From the NCBI RefSeq assembly GCF_038502225.1, contig NC_091311.1, positions 33,917,296 to 33,981,295 of the forward strand: a stretch of 64,000 bases of DNA, read 5' to 3'. The stretch is from Cherax quadricarinatus (lineage: Eukaryota > Arthropoda > Malacostraca > Decapoda > Parastacidae). A program made the position numbers and the translations under genes. Within the stretch, counting starts at the first letter, position 1. Each line of letters starts with the position of its first letter. The notes below the pieces were generated by a model. That model was not told the origin of the DNA. It made no database searches and saw nothing but the letters and a program-made list of their open reading frames with translations. Shown piece by piece: positions 53,756-64,000 of the stretch.

Positions 53756-54889
53756 ACAATAATATAGTGATAGTAGGGGATTTTAACTTTTGTCAAATTG
53801 ACTGGAATTCTTTGACCGGTAATCTAGAGCCCAGTGACTTTATGGAAACAGTTCAGGACTGTTTCCTAAAGCAGTGTGTAGCAGAGCCTACCAGGGGTGA
53901 TAATTTGCTAGATCTAGTCTTGTCAAATAAGGAAACACTCGTAAATAATCTGGAGATCACTGAAGAGCTTGGCTCAAGTGATCACAAATCCATCACTTTT
54001 AGCATTAACTGGGAAGACAAGAATAATGATAATACAGTAAAAATCCCTGATTTTCGTTCTGCCGATTATAATGGACTAAGGGAACACCTGTCTAATCTCG
54101 ATTCGGGTTATCTAGCTAATGATTTTATTCACGATGATCATACTTATAATTATGAAGGGATCTGCATTATGATTTTTTCTAAATAATGTACACTGTGCTC
54201 AGAGTATATACATTCCCCAGAGAGAAATTAGGTCTAATAATAATGATCCCAAATGGATTAACAGGCAGCTGAAGCATCTATTATGGGAGAAAAGGGGAAT
54301 TTATAGGCACATCAGAAGAGGAGAGGTTAACCTTACTGACCAATATGTTCAGCTTAAAAGAGAAGTAAAAAAGGGGATTAGAAAGGCTAAACATGACTAT
54401 GAAATTAGAGTTGCTAATGAATCAAAGACTAATCCAAAGGGGTTCTTTCAAGTGTATAGGACGAAGGTGAAGGAAAAAATAGGACCTCTGAAAATTGGGA
54501 ATGGACAGCTGACAGATAACAAACTGGAAATGTGTTCCTTATTTAATGACTATTTTTTGTCAGTTTTTACACAGGAAGATGTAAATGAGATTCCAGTAAT
54601 TAACAATTATTCAGTTCCTGATAAATTTAAATTAACTAATATTACTGTCACGAGGGACATGGTTATTAAACAGCTAGACAAACTGAAGGAAAATAAGTCC
54701 CCGGGACCCGATGAGTTGTTTTCCAGGGTACTTAAGGAATGCAAGATGGAGCTCAGTCAACCATTAACGAGTGTGTTCAATGCGTCCATCCTTACCGGTG
54801 TTGTGCCAGAGTTGTGGAAGATGGCTAATGTGGTTCCTATATTCAAATCAGGGTATAAGTCCACTCCTTCAAATTAGAGCCCAATAATA

Positions 54890-56512
54890 AGGTTAGGGTG
54901 TGTAGAAGAGAGGGAGACTACTTCCCAGTAAAAGTAGGTCTTAGACAGGGATGTGTAATGTCCCCATGGTTGTTTATTATATTTATAGATGGGGTTGTAA
55001 GAGAAGTAAATGATAGGGTGTTCAGGAGAGGGGTGGGATTAAATTATGGGGAATTAAATACAAAATGGGAATTGACAAAGTTGCTTTTTGCTGATGATAC
55101 TGTGCTTATGGGAGATTCTAAAGAAAAATTGCAAAGGTTAGTAGATGAGTTTGGGAGTGTGTGTAAAGGTAGAAAGTTGAAAGTGAAAATAGAAAAGAGT
55201 AAGGCGATGAGGGTATCAAATGATTTAGATTAAGAAAAATTGGATATCAAATTGGGGAGGAGGAGTATGGAAGAAGTGAATGTTTTCAGATACTTGGGAA
55301 TTGACATGTCAGCGGATGGATTCATGAAGGATGAGGTTAATCATAGAATTGATGAGGGAAAAAAGGCGAGTGGTGCGTTGAGGTATATGTGGAGACAAAA
55401 AACATTATCTATGGAGGCAAAGAAGGGAATGTATGAAAGTATAGTAGTACCAACACTCTTATATGGGTGTGAAGTCTGTTTGCAAAGGTTAGTAGATGAG
55501 AATAGGATTGCTTTAGGAAAGTGTGTGTGGAAAGTTGTGAATGCAGCATTGGCAAATTGGGGAGGAGGAGTATGGAAGAAGTGAATGTTTTCAGATACTT
55601 GGGAATTGACATGTCAGCGGATGGATTCATGAAGGATGAGGTTAATCATAGAATTGAAGAGGGAAAAAAGGCGAGTGGTGCGTTGAGGTATATGTGGAGA
55701 CAAAAAACATTATCTATGGAGGCAAAGAAGGGAATGTATGAAAGTATAGTAGTACCAACACTCTTATATGGGTGTGAAGCTTGGGTTGTGAATGCAGCAG
55801 CGAGGAGGCGTTTGGAGGCAGTGGAGATGTCCTGTCTAAGGGCAATGTGTGGTGTAAATATTATGCAGAAAATTCGGAGTGTGGAAATTAGGAGAAGGTG
55901 TGGAGTTAATAAAAGTATTAGTCAGAGGGCTGAAGAGGGGTTGTTGAGGTGGTTTCGTCATTTAGAGAGAATGGATCAAAGTAGAATGACATGGAGAGCG
56001 TATAAATCTGTAGGGGAAGGAAGGCGGGGTAGGGGTCATCCTCGAAAAGGTCGGAAGGAAGGGGTAAGGGAGGTTTTGTGGGCGAGGGGCTTGGACTTCC
56101 AGCAGGCGTGCATGAGCGTGTTCGATAGGCGTGAATGGAGATGAATGGTATTTGGGACCTGACGATCTGTTGGAGTGTGAGCAGGGTAATATTTAGTGAA
56201 GGGATTCAGGGAAACTGGTTATTTTTATATAGCCAGACTTGAGTCCTGGAAATGGGAAGTACAATGCCTGCACTCTAAAGGAGGGGTTTGGGATATTAGC
56301 AGTTTGGAGGGATATGTTGTGTATCTTTATACGTATATGCTTCTAAACTGTTGTGTTCTGAGCACCTCTGCAAAAACAGTCATTATGAGTGAGTGAGGTG
56401 AAAGTGTTGAATGATGATGAAAGTATTTTCTTTTTGGGGATTTTCTTTCCTTTTGGGTCACCCTGCCTCGGTGGGAGACGGCCGACTTGTTAAAAAAAAA
56501 AAATAAAAAAGC
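54890..56512 (+). mobile_element. 5'-truncated RTE LINE copy D with an internal duplication
   Basis: Begins in the RT at VCRREGDYFPVKVGLRQGC and has the catalytic LLFADDTVLMGD (about 55090), a stop at 55231, then the C-terminal region twice (55251-55474 and 55556-55779). It continues with a clean frame to FDRREWR at 56144. The 3' UTR ends with the tail CACCCTGCCTCGGTGGGAGA and poly-A at 56494-56510. Inserted in the CR1 RT between PSN and the SIVGKLLES region. Confidence 0.88.
55251..55779 (+). repeat. 224-bp direct duplication with 81-bp spacer
   Basis: 55251-55474 and 55556-55779 are identical except for GATTGATGAG versus GATTGAAGAG. The period is 305 bp. The 81-bp spacer contains GCAAAGGTTAGTAGATGAG, itself a copy of sequence at 55132. 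Recent event within RTE copy D. Confidence 0.93.
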
Positions 56513-57224
56513 CTGACATCTATAGTGGGCAAGTTATTAGAATCATTTATAGCTGATATTTATTAGAAGTCACCTTGAAGAGCATAACTTGATAAATAAA
56601 TCTCAGCATGGATTCACGAGAGGTCATTCCTGCCTGACAAATTTACTGACGTTCTTCAATAGAACATTTGAGGCAGTTGACAGTGATAAAGAATATGATA
56701 TTGTTTATTCGGATTTTAGTAAAGCCTTCGATAGAGTACCTCACAAGAGAGACTTAAGAAAAGTGGCAGCTCATGGTATAGGAGGTAAAGTTCTAGCATG
56801 GATAGAGGCATGGCTTACCAATAGAAAGCAGAGAGTTACCATAAATGGGGTGAAATCTGAATGGGGATTAGTCACTAGTGGCATTCCACAAGGATCAGTT
56901 TTAGGCCCTCTCTTGTTCATAATTTACATTAGTGACCTTGATGAAGGGATTACGAGTGACATGAGTAAATTTGCTGATGATACAAAGATAGGCCATATAA
57001 TTCATTTTGAGGAGGATAGCAATGAACTCCAGGAGGATTTGGACAAATTAATGTCTTGGTCTGAAAAATGGCAGATGAAGTTCAATGTGGATAAGTGTAA
57101 GGTACTAGTCCTTGGTAATGAAAATAACCCTTGAAGCTATAATCTAGGTGAAGTAGAGCTTGATCATACAGAATGTGAAAAAGACTTGGGAGTCATGGTA
57201 AGCAGAAATCTAAAGCCAAGACTG

Positions 57225-57515
57225 TACTCCCGAGTACAGTTATTCAGGCTAAAACGTTGTGTAGTTTTAAAAATAGGTTAGATAAATACATGAGTTGGTG
57301 TGGATGGGTGTGAGTTGGACCTGACTAGCTTGTGCTGCTGGGTCTGGTGCAGTGCTCCATCCTTGAGTGGAGATGATCAGACTGGGTGGGTCACTGGGCT
57401 AATCCAGAGGGAGGGGGGGGGGTCATTGGTCTAATCCAGGGGGGGACATGGACCTGCTCTGCATGGGTCAGTAGGCCTGTTGCAGTGTTCCTTCTTTCTT
57501 ATGTTCTTATAAGTA
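57225..57515 (+). mobile_element. CR1 3' end, second subfamily
   Basis: Contains AACGTTGTGTAGTTTTAAAAA, ATAAATACATGAGTTGGTG and the tail GGGTCAGTAGGCCTGTTGCAG before TTCTTATGTTCTTATAAG. Parallels 3836-4102. It breaks the larger CR1 between LKPR and SNVSPK. Confidence 0.75.
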
Positions 57516-58142
57516 ACGTAAGTCCAAAAGTTATTTTACAGCTCTATTCATCACTAGTGAGGCCTCATTTAGATTATGCTGCTCAGTTTTGGTCCCCTTA
57601 CTACAGGATGGATATAGACTCATTAGAGAACATACAGAGAAGAATGACTAAACTGATTTACTGTGTAAGGAATCTCCCGTATGAAGACAGACTTAAAGCC
57701 TTAAATCTCCACTCTCTGGAGAGACGTAAAATGAGGGGAGATATCACTGAAGTGTATAAGTGGATGACGGGCATAAACAAAGGTGATATTAATAAAGTAC
57801 TGAGGGTGTCGAACCAGGTAAGAACCAGAAATTATGGATTTAAATTGGATAAATTTAGATTTAGAAAGGATATAGGTAAGTACTGGTTTTCTAACAGAGT
57901 TGTAGATGCGTGGAACAATCTTCCCAGTAGGGTGATAGAGGCTAGGACCTTGGGTAGATTTAAGAGGAGATTGGACAAATATATGAGTGGGAGGGGCTGG
58001 GTTTGATTGGTATCAGTGGGTACAGGAGTTTTTTCTTGGGTAGCTTCAGGTAGAGGTCGTTTTGATAAGGACCTGCCTTGCATGGGCCAGTAGGCCTTCT
58101 GCAGTGTTCCTCCATTCTTATGTTCTTATCTTCTTATATAAA

Positions 58143-58228
58143 AATAACTGGTTTCCCTGAATCCCTTCACTAAATATTACCCAGCTCACACTCCAACAGC
58201 TCGTCAGGTCCCAAATGCCATTTAGTAG
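58143..58228 (-). repeat. Antisense RTE 3' UTR scrap
   Basis: CCCTTCACTAAATATTACCC and CTCCAACAGCTCGTCAGGTCC are the reverse of 56155-56215. No gene. Confidence 0.7.
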
Positions 58229-58622
58229 GTAGTAGGTTGGTAGACAGCAACCACCCAGGGAGGTACTACCGTCCTGCCAAGTGAGTGTAAAACAAAAGCC
58301 TGTAATTGTTTTACATGATGGCAGGATTGCTGGTATCTTTTATCTGTCTCATAAATATACAAGATTACAGGTACATCCTGCTACTTCTACTTACACTTAG
58401 GTCACACTACACATACATGTACATGTTTATTTATACACACTCATCTGAGTTTTCTTTGCTTTTATCTTAATAGGTCTTGTTCTTATTTACCTTTCCTTTT
58501 ATATCCATGGGGAAGTGGAATAAGAATCTTTCCTCCGTAAGCCATGCGTGTTGTAAAAGTCAACTAAAATGCTGGGAACAATGGGCTAGTAATCCCTTTT
58601 CCTGTAATAATTACTAAAAAGG
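58229..58622 (+). repeat. RTE-tailed SINE-like repeat, longest copy
   Basis: Runs from AGTAGGTTGGTAGACAGCAACC through CCAGGGAGGTACTACCGTCC, TAGGTCACACTACACATACATG and GTAAGCCATGCGTGTTG to CCCTTTTCCTGTAATAATTAC. No frame and no tRNA-like head seen. Other copies: 10803-11480, 11928-12123, 33956-34300, 35146-35335 and 58806-58905. Confidence 0.7.
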
Positions 58623-58805
58623 ATAAAACTATAGTTATTCTCTATAAAATGTATATTTTGTTAATATTTTTGGGTGTCTGGAATGGATTAATTGAATTTA
58701 CATTATTTCTTATGGGAAATATTAACAAAAAATACATTTTGTAGAGAATAACTATAGTTTTGCATACAGAAAAGTGATGATGAAATTCGAAGGTCCACTG
58801 TATTT
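58623..58805. mobile_element. Fold-back Tigger-type MITE fragment
   Basis: 58627-58672 and 58718-58765 are imperfect reverse complements (ACTATAGTTATTCTC... / ...GAGAATAACTATAGT), forming a hairpin. Ends GAAGGTCCACTGTA. Lies between a plus and a minus SINE-like copy. Confidence 0.6.
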
Positions 58806-58905
58806 TATACAGGAGAAGGAGTTACTAGCCCTTTGCTCCTCTTAGTCACCTCTTATGACACACATGGCTTACGGAGGAAGAATTCTGTTCCACTTCCCCA
58901 TGTAC
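58806..58905 (-). repeat. RTE-tailed SINE-like fragment, inverted
   Basis: TACAGGAGAAGGAGTTACTAG and GGCTTACGGAGGAAGAATTC show the minus copy. It closes an inverted arrangement with 58229-58622. Confidence 0.65.
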
Positions 58906-59339
58906 ATTATTAAAAATATAATACAGTTTAGTGGCACTATCTATTGTGTAAGGTAAAACACTTAGCTTTATGTAAGCTTTGGGGCTGATTTTTTTTAAAT
59001 TTTTGTGCTGAATGGTATTCAGCAAAAATCATAAATCAATTTAAAAGTATGGTTAACCAAACTCCAGAAAAAGGTGATGCCATCAAATTACAATATTAAT
59101 TTTTCCTGAAACTGACCATCAGCTGGGCCTCTTAAATGAACATTAACGATAAAAGGACTATTACTACTCATCAACAGGTATTAGACATGCAACAAACACA
59201 CACATTGTAAAACATACATACCTATCATACAAGTAAAGAAAAAAGTAGGACAAACCACACTGCAATTACAAAGTAGTACTCCATTACAGCTTAAATTAAA
59301 GCATATGATTATTAAAAAATAAATTCCAAAGCCAATTAC
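58906..59339 (-). other. Intron 2 start of the BTB gene
   Basis: Sequence just downstream (minus strand) of the second BTB exon. A-T rich, no element recognised. It starts with the donor GTAATTGG at 59339-59332. Confidence 0.6.
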
Positions 59340-59555
59340 CTGATCTCTTTGTAACTGGTGTGCAGCTATGTGAGACTGCTGCTGATTCTGTTCTGTGAGT
59401 CCCTTAATGTGGAGCATCTCAGCTGTTCGTAAAAAATTTGTAAGTCTATCTTGTGATACATAAACTTCCCCTTGATATACAAAGCTGAGAAGAGCTGACA
59501 TATCCACATATGCCACATCTCGTAAAATTATGATAGGGTGCTGACAGGGATTTTG
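59340..59555 (-). CDS. BTB transcription factor gene, second BTB exon
   Basis: 216 nt, acceptor TTCTTTTCAG before 59555, donor CAG then GTAATTGG at 59340, phase 0 on both sides. Encodes QNPCQHPIIILRDVAYVDMS, ALLSFVYQGEVYVSQDRLTN and FLRTAEMLHIKGL, the second half of the BTB/POZ fold, then a Gln-rich stretch (EQNQQQSHIAAHQLQRDQ). The motifs HPIIILRDV and LRTAEMLHIKGL are hallmarks of the insect Broad/lola/tramtrack (ttk) BTB group, whose BTB domain mediates dimers and higher oligomers. Follows exon 1 after an intron of 135 bp. Confidence 0.93.
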
Positions 59556-59690
59556 CTGAAAAGAAAGATGCAAAAATTAAGTAAATAAAAAATAAGCACA
59601 TACTTTTTATTGCAACTTTAAAACCTGTGTAGTTTACTAATAAAGAAAAAATTAAACTACATACTATTCAGTACACCATTTCTCACAAAC

Positions 59691-59898
59691 CTTGAGCAAA
59701 TTTCTAAAGTAGGGAGAGCAGGCTGAAAGGACCACTTTGTGAGCTTTCAGACTGCGCCCCTCACATGCCAGTGTCACGTCCACAAAGTCTTCATGGTCAC
59801 GAAGATGCTCAAACGATGTGGCTATGTTGCTGTGAAAGTTGTTCCACCGCAGGCAAAAGTGTTGGTCACTACCCATGGCGATCATGTGCTGCTTACTG
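59691..59898 (-). CDS. BTB transcription factor gene, first coding exon
   Basis: Coding starts at 59876 with [17 protein letters not shown] (context GCCATGG, a good Kozak match; another in-frame ATG is at 59885 with weaker context). It encodes the first 62 residues: [27 protein letters not shown] and [20 protein letters not shown], the first half of an arthropod ttk-type BTB domain. Donor AAG then GTTTGTGAG at 59691. A possible acceptor (TTTGGTGCAG) precedes 59898, so an upstream non-coding exon is likely. Closest by eye to Broad-complex BTB domains; gene name not assigned. It is a nuclear regulator by family. Regulatory elements are not evident. Confidence 0.93.
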
Positions 59899-60387
59899 CT
59901 GCACCAAATGGAGAAATAGGGAAAAATATTCTAACATTAGAAACATTGAAACAAATGTTTAACACATTCTGAATTAATGTGAAACTAACATTTCTTAAAA
60001 CACTTCCTAAGCTTCATCTACAACAAAAATTCCTTATAAATGATTTTCCCAAGTGCCCCAAAACCTTGCGAATACAAATGAAACAATGGCTAGGGGCAGA
60101 AAGAGAATAACGAGACAAGAGTAAAAGCAAAATGAAACTACTTAAGGACTATCTTTGTATTAACTTACAATATACTATATATATTTAGTGTAAAAAAAAG
60201 TTCCTGTGACCAAGATTTATGAAGACTTAAGAACATCAGACATGCCTTCAGTGAATGATATAAGTTAAAAAAAAAAAAGATAACCAAATAAAACATAAAA
60301 AAACTGAATATTAAAGACTAGATAAGAATGTGTAAGTCTATCTAAAACATTTAACAAATTTCTGTAATTTCCATCTATTATTACTGT
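59899..60387. other. Upstream intron or 5' region of the BTB gene
   Basis: A-T rich, with no recognised element and no frame of interest. Promoter elements cannot be assigned because an upstream exon is probable. Confidence 0.5.
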
Positions 60388-60575
60388 TACGAACTTAATT
60401 TGTTCCAGAAGGCTGTTTGAATGCCGATACCGAACGAATTTGTTCCCATAAGGAATAACGTAAATTAGGTTAGTCCGTTTCAGACCCTCAAAAATACACA
60501 TACGAGAGCACTTACAAAAATACACTTACATAATTGTTAGAGTTGGGAGCTGTTCAAAACTTGAGGAACCATTGT
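60388..60575 (-). mobile_element. Tigger-type MITE
   Basis: GAACTTAATTTGTTCCAGAAG and CTTACATAATTGTTAGAGTTGG correspond in reverse to the MITE at 8500-8676 (CTCCCAACTCGACCAATTATG). Ends GAGGAACCATTGTA. Degenerate. Confidence 0.65.
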
Positions 60576-61163
60576 ATTACTAATTACACCATGCATTCTT
60601 CCTTTAATACTGCCCCAAATTTTAATTTATTGATCTTTTTTATTACATTTTTTCTTCATTCAAATGCTTATCATGATTTTAATGCAGCCCACCTAGCTAT
60701 TAATTTTGATCTGTACATAATTTAATGTCATCAACAATAATTTGCTTGTAAGCTGTGAACAGACCTTAATCTCCTCTACATAATTATTACTTCTTCACAA
60801 TTTTATAACTGTTTCTAATATTGTACCTGTGCCTTCAGCACCTAGATCCTTAGTTAGTTTAATATCTTTATTATGCACCCCATACCCATCCTGTGGGCGG
60901 TAGTCAAAAGATTACAAAGGTACATAATGGGTCCAGGGACTGGACCCCAAAGTTATGATAGCTGAACTAGTTACATAGGTAATGAACTCCAGGTAGATCT
61001 GGTCACAATCATGGAAAGTTACAAAGGTAATGAATCAGCCTCACTCCTATACATGGTTACAGTCATGAACAAATTACAAAGTAATGAGCCATTGATACAT
61101 CCACACCTGGTCACAATTGTAATGAGTTATAAATACAAATATTAAGTGGGTCATACACCCACA

Positions 61164-61233
61164 CGAGCGCGCGCACACACACACACACGAGGGCGCACGC
61201 ACAGACATATGCACATGAACGTACAAATATATC

Positions 61234-61299
<66 letters not shown>
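61164..61299. repeat. (CA)n microsatellite
   Basis: CACACA at 61174-61187, then a nearly pure run at 61236-61299. It lies within the 3' UTR of the I/Nimb-type element. Open frames across it are artefacts. Confidence 0.97.
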
Positions 61300-61305
<6 letters not shown>

Positions 61306-61307
61306 CA

Positions 61308-62869
61308 TTATTTACAGCTAGCAAAGTCAGGGTATTTCTCCAGAATGGTCTGTAATATACCAATGTGGATAAAATACTTTGCCATTTCTTGAACATTTCT
61401 GAGTGAGTTGTTTCTAAATTCATTAATTTGATCACACTCCAGTACATAATGACGCAAGGTGTAACAATAGTCCATCTGGCAAAATTTACATTTCGTTTGG
61501 TCTACATCTGGTGGTGGTGATTTAACCTGCCATAGATACTTGTAACCCAGGCAGAACCAGGCAGTAGTGACATCCAAGAGTCTGCTTATCTTGTTGGATG
61601 CACAATAGACATGTGGCTCCTCCTGCATGATGGAATGATGATAGATGGACTGACTTGTGTCAATCTCCCTAAGTCTTAAGTCAATAAAGTTCAATTGAAG
61701 TTCTTTTCATATTATTGTTCTCAAACTGCTAAGTGACAACCCAATATTGTGATCTACCCCCTCTTTGAAAGCATAGAGCTTAGCCAATTTATCAGTTCTA
61801 TCATGCATCTGAAGACCAATGTGAGATGGAATCCACAGCATGTGCACTCTTGACTCCACTGTCCACAATCTTACCATACCTATGTCAGGCTTCTGACACA
61901 AGCATGCCACAATTTATACTTAATGAATTGAGAGCATTTATTGATGACAGATAATCAGTTACAATTAAAGTGTCAACCTTAGATACATGGATGCATTTGA
62001 GTGCAAGGAGTATGGCAAACAGTTCTGTTTGAAGGGTAGAGGCCCAGTTATTGATGCATGCTCCAATTTCTTTATGAGAGCCATCACTCTGTATGACAAC
62101 AGCAGCACTACCAGCTGCACCAGTGGACTGGTGAACAGAACCATCAACGTAAATAATTTGTGAAAGAGTGTTCTATGTGACTAAGTTATCAATACAGCTT
62201 AAGGCATCATGTTTGGCTTCAAGACGAAGCTTTGTTTGTGATTTAAGAAGAGTTTTGGGGGGGAAATGGAGGAATGGTAGTTTGGAATGGGGTAATATCC
62301 CATGGAGCAGGGAAGTGTCTCTGTTGCCTAACTTGACATAGATCATGTAGCTGGTTCATGCGGAGGTTGGTTCCAGTTTTTTCAATCCATCTGGAAGGAT
62401 GTTCACCAGTCCTGAAGAAAGTTTGGAGGGCTTCTGTGCAGGGGTTTGAATGGGCTAACCTAAGCATATTGACCCCAATGAGGATATTTCTTTCAGTAAC
62501 ACGATCTCTAATGCTTGGAATATTAAGTTCTTTCCGCATATTTAAAATTTTGGCAGTACGAGGGCATCTTAGGATGATCCTCACTGCTTCGTTTTGCAGT
62601 TTTTCCAGCCCTCCAAGCTTCCAGTCAGACACGAGTGCAAGTAGTGACGCCGCATAATCAACCAATGATCTAATATAAGCAAGATACACCATTTTCACAA
62701 TTTTAACATTAGCTCCATACCTGGGATGAAAACCTGCCACAACTCTAAGTGCTCCCAGCCTTTCTTTGTATTGGCGACAAAGTCTCATTACAACAGGTCC
62801 AAGTAGTGGAACCTCAAAGCCTTGATGCCTGTATCTGCTTACATATTCTAGAAGAGACCCATCATGCAA
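61308..62869 (-). pseudogene. I/Nimb-type ORF2 C-terminus: RT thumb, RNase H, CCHC-like end
   Basis: 62869-62243 encodes the RT C-terminal region (VPLLGPVVMRLCRQYKERL, VKMVYLAYIRSLVDYAASLL). 62170-61730 encodes RNase H: IIYVDGSVHQSTGAAGSA (first Asp), LQTELFAILLALKCI (Glu), VTDYLSSINAL (Asp, with Tyr where Ser is usual) and WIPSHIGLQMHDRTDKLAK (final block). 61694-61308 encodes the end with CKFCQMDYCYTLRHYVLEC, a Cys-Cys-His-Cys arrangement. Frame changes and stops near 62230 and 61900 break it. RNase H in a LINE is typical for the I group. Confidence 0.8.
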
Positions 62870-62890
62870 CTGGATCTGACGTACTGTGCC

Positions 62891-63427
62891 TCAATGTGTG
62901 TGTTACTTAAATGACTTGTCAATTTGTCTTATTTTAATTTCTGACAAAATCAATGGCTTTGGTATCAAGTCTTTATTTTATGAACAGGAAAAACCTCATG
63001 GAAATCTTAAATATCCATCTCAGGGGTTATTAATTGTTCAATTTAGCTTTTACATTGCTATAGTATTCACCACTTAATTTTTACTTAACCCCTTCCAAAT
63101 CTACATCACTTAAATTGTCATTCTGTGCCTTGCTAGCAGCCCTTATCATTTGACATGCACTGATCAGCAATGTAATTTTGAGCCTTTTTGGTATCATCAC
63201 ACTAGTAGTTTTCAGGGGAGCTCCATTCACTTTACCAGGTGTTTATCAAGACACTTCAAAATAGCATCCCAAAAATAACAAGTCTACAACTTTCTAAGCA
63301 AAATTATGCACAGAAAGGTACAAAATAAAAGAAGAGCTAAAAATAAGAAAATTATTATAAAAAACAAAGATAAGTGTGCATGTCTTGTAGATATGAGATA
63401 AAGTGATAAACTAATGCAGCAACTGAA
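62891..63427. other. Unassigned A-T rich interval
   Basis: No gene, terminal repeat or RNA seen. A 63-codon frame at 62886-63077 lacks support. Confidence 0.5.
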
Positions 63428-63963
<536 letters not shown>

Positions 63964-64000
63964 TCATTTATTTATTTCACCATATCAATAGCAATGAAGG

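Larger units (their letters stand above)
53767..58006 (+). pseudogene. CR1 ORF2 remnant
   Basis: Endonuclease C-terminus GDFNFCQ and SDHKSITF; frameshift near 54180; SPGPDELFSRVLKECK; RTE insertion; then KSQHGFTRGHSCLTNLL, YSDFSKAFDRVPHKR, GIPQGSVLGPLLF, SKFADDTKIG (catalytic, about 56970) and FNVDKCKVLVLGNE. Stop at 57134. After the second insertion SNVSPKVILQLYSSLVRPHLDYA continues to SGRGWV at 58004. The protein is split and not functional. Confidence 0.86.
53756..58135 (+). mobile_element. CR1-clade LINE, 5'-truncated, split by an RTE and a CR1 tail
   Basis: Starts within the endonuclease (VGDFNFCQIDWN) and ends with TTCTTATGTTCTTATC near 58135. Interrupted at 54890-56512 by an RTE copy and at about 57225-57515 by a CR1 3' end of another subfamily. 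It matches the minus-strand CR1 at 15886-20540. Lies in intron 2 of the BTB gene, opposite strand. Confidence 0.87.
60865..62890 (-). mobile_element. I/Nimb-type LINE, 5'-truncated, with RNase H domain
   Basis: Minus strand. It contains the C-terminus of the RT (from about 62880), an RNase H domain (62170-61720) and a zinc-knuckle-like end. The 3' UTR runs through a (GT)n tract to CCCATCCTGTGGGCGGTAG at about 60880-60900. It lies upstream of the BTB gene on the same strand. The 5' half of the element, including endonuclease and RT core, is absent. Confidence 0.75.

Noticed and set aside
61074..61447. Cys-Val repeat proteins
   Set aside because: Translation of the (CA)n microsatellite.

Overview
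This is a eukaryotic, intron-containing, repeat-saturated window. The best fit is a decapod crustacean genome, possibly a crayfish or relative. The reasons are CR1-type retrotransposon tails ending in runs of TTATGTTC, RTE elements with a tail of the form GGGCCACCCTGCCTCGGTGGG, several Tigger/pogo families with CAGTGGACC ends, TTAA-flanked piggyBac elements, Penelope-like elements and an arthropod-type BTB transcription factor. The taxon is inferred, not proven.

The only host gene I can support is a BTB-domain transcription factor of the Broad/lola/tramtrack type on the minus strand. Two exons carry the BTB domain (59691-59898 and 59340-59555). One long proline/serine-rich linker exon (44914-45679) follows after a 13.7 kb intron. 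It ends in a strong phase-1 donor, so the DNA-binding exons lie further downstream on the minus strand. I found no candidate for them in the left 44.9 kb, which would then be a very large intron. Everything else is transposon-derived.

Layout: 1-4875 RTE LINE interrupted by a Tigger and a CR1 tail. 4880-10800 antisense RTE interrupted by piggyBac MITEs, a small MITE and a Tigger that itself carries a Penelope-type insertion. 10803-12123 SINE-like repeats with a tRNA-related insertion. 12124-15545 Tigger inside Tigger. 15886-30950 one minus-strand CR1 element split by a TTAA element and by a second LINE, which holds a third LINE, which holds a piggyBac with transposase. 30955-33201 LINE and Tigger fragments. 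33204-35143 fold-back element. 35462-41771 second piggyBac with a solo LTR and a minisatellite-bearing Tigger inside it. 42179-44733 Tigger with a nested piggyBac MITE. 46032-48994 Tigger holding a Penelope inverted repeat. 49150-58135 RTE and CR1 copies. 58229-58905 SINE-like repeats. 60865-62890 I/Nimb-like LINE with RNase H. 63428-63960 a long (TA)n tract.

The nesting can be read almost to the base because many insertions keep target duplications and their removal restores a reading frame. This gives a relative insertion history. The most unusual signal is shared by all the piggyBac-like elements. Starting about 18 nt from one end they carry a 12-bp palindrome of form CGTA-NNNN-TACG, and in six of seven copies it recurs exactly 34 nt further in. 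The central four bases differ between families (CTAG, GATC, TATA) but stay palindromic. Other notable signals are hammerhead-ribozyme-like cores in Penelope-type repeats, a 19-bp minisatellite open in three frames, and a microhomology deletion that removed a catalytic Asp from a Tigger transposase.
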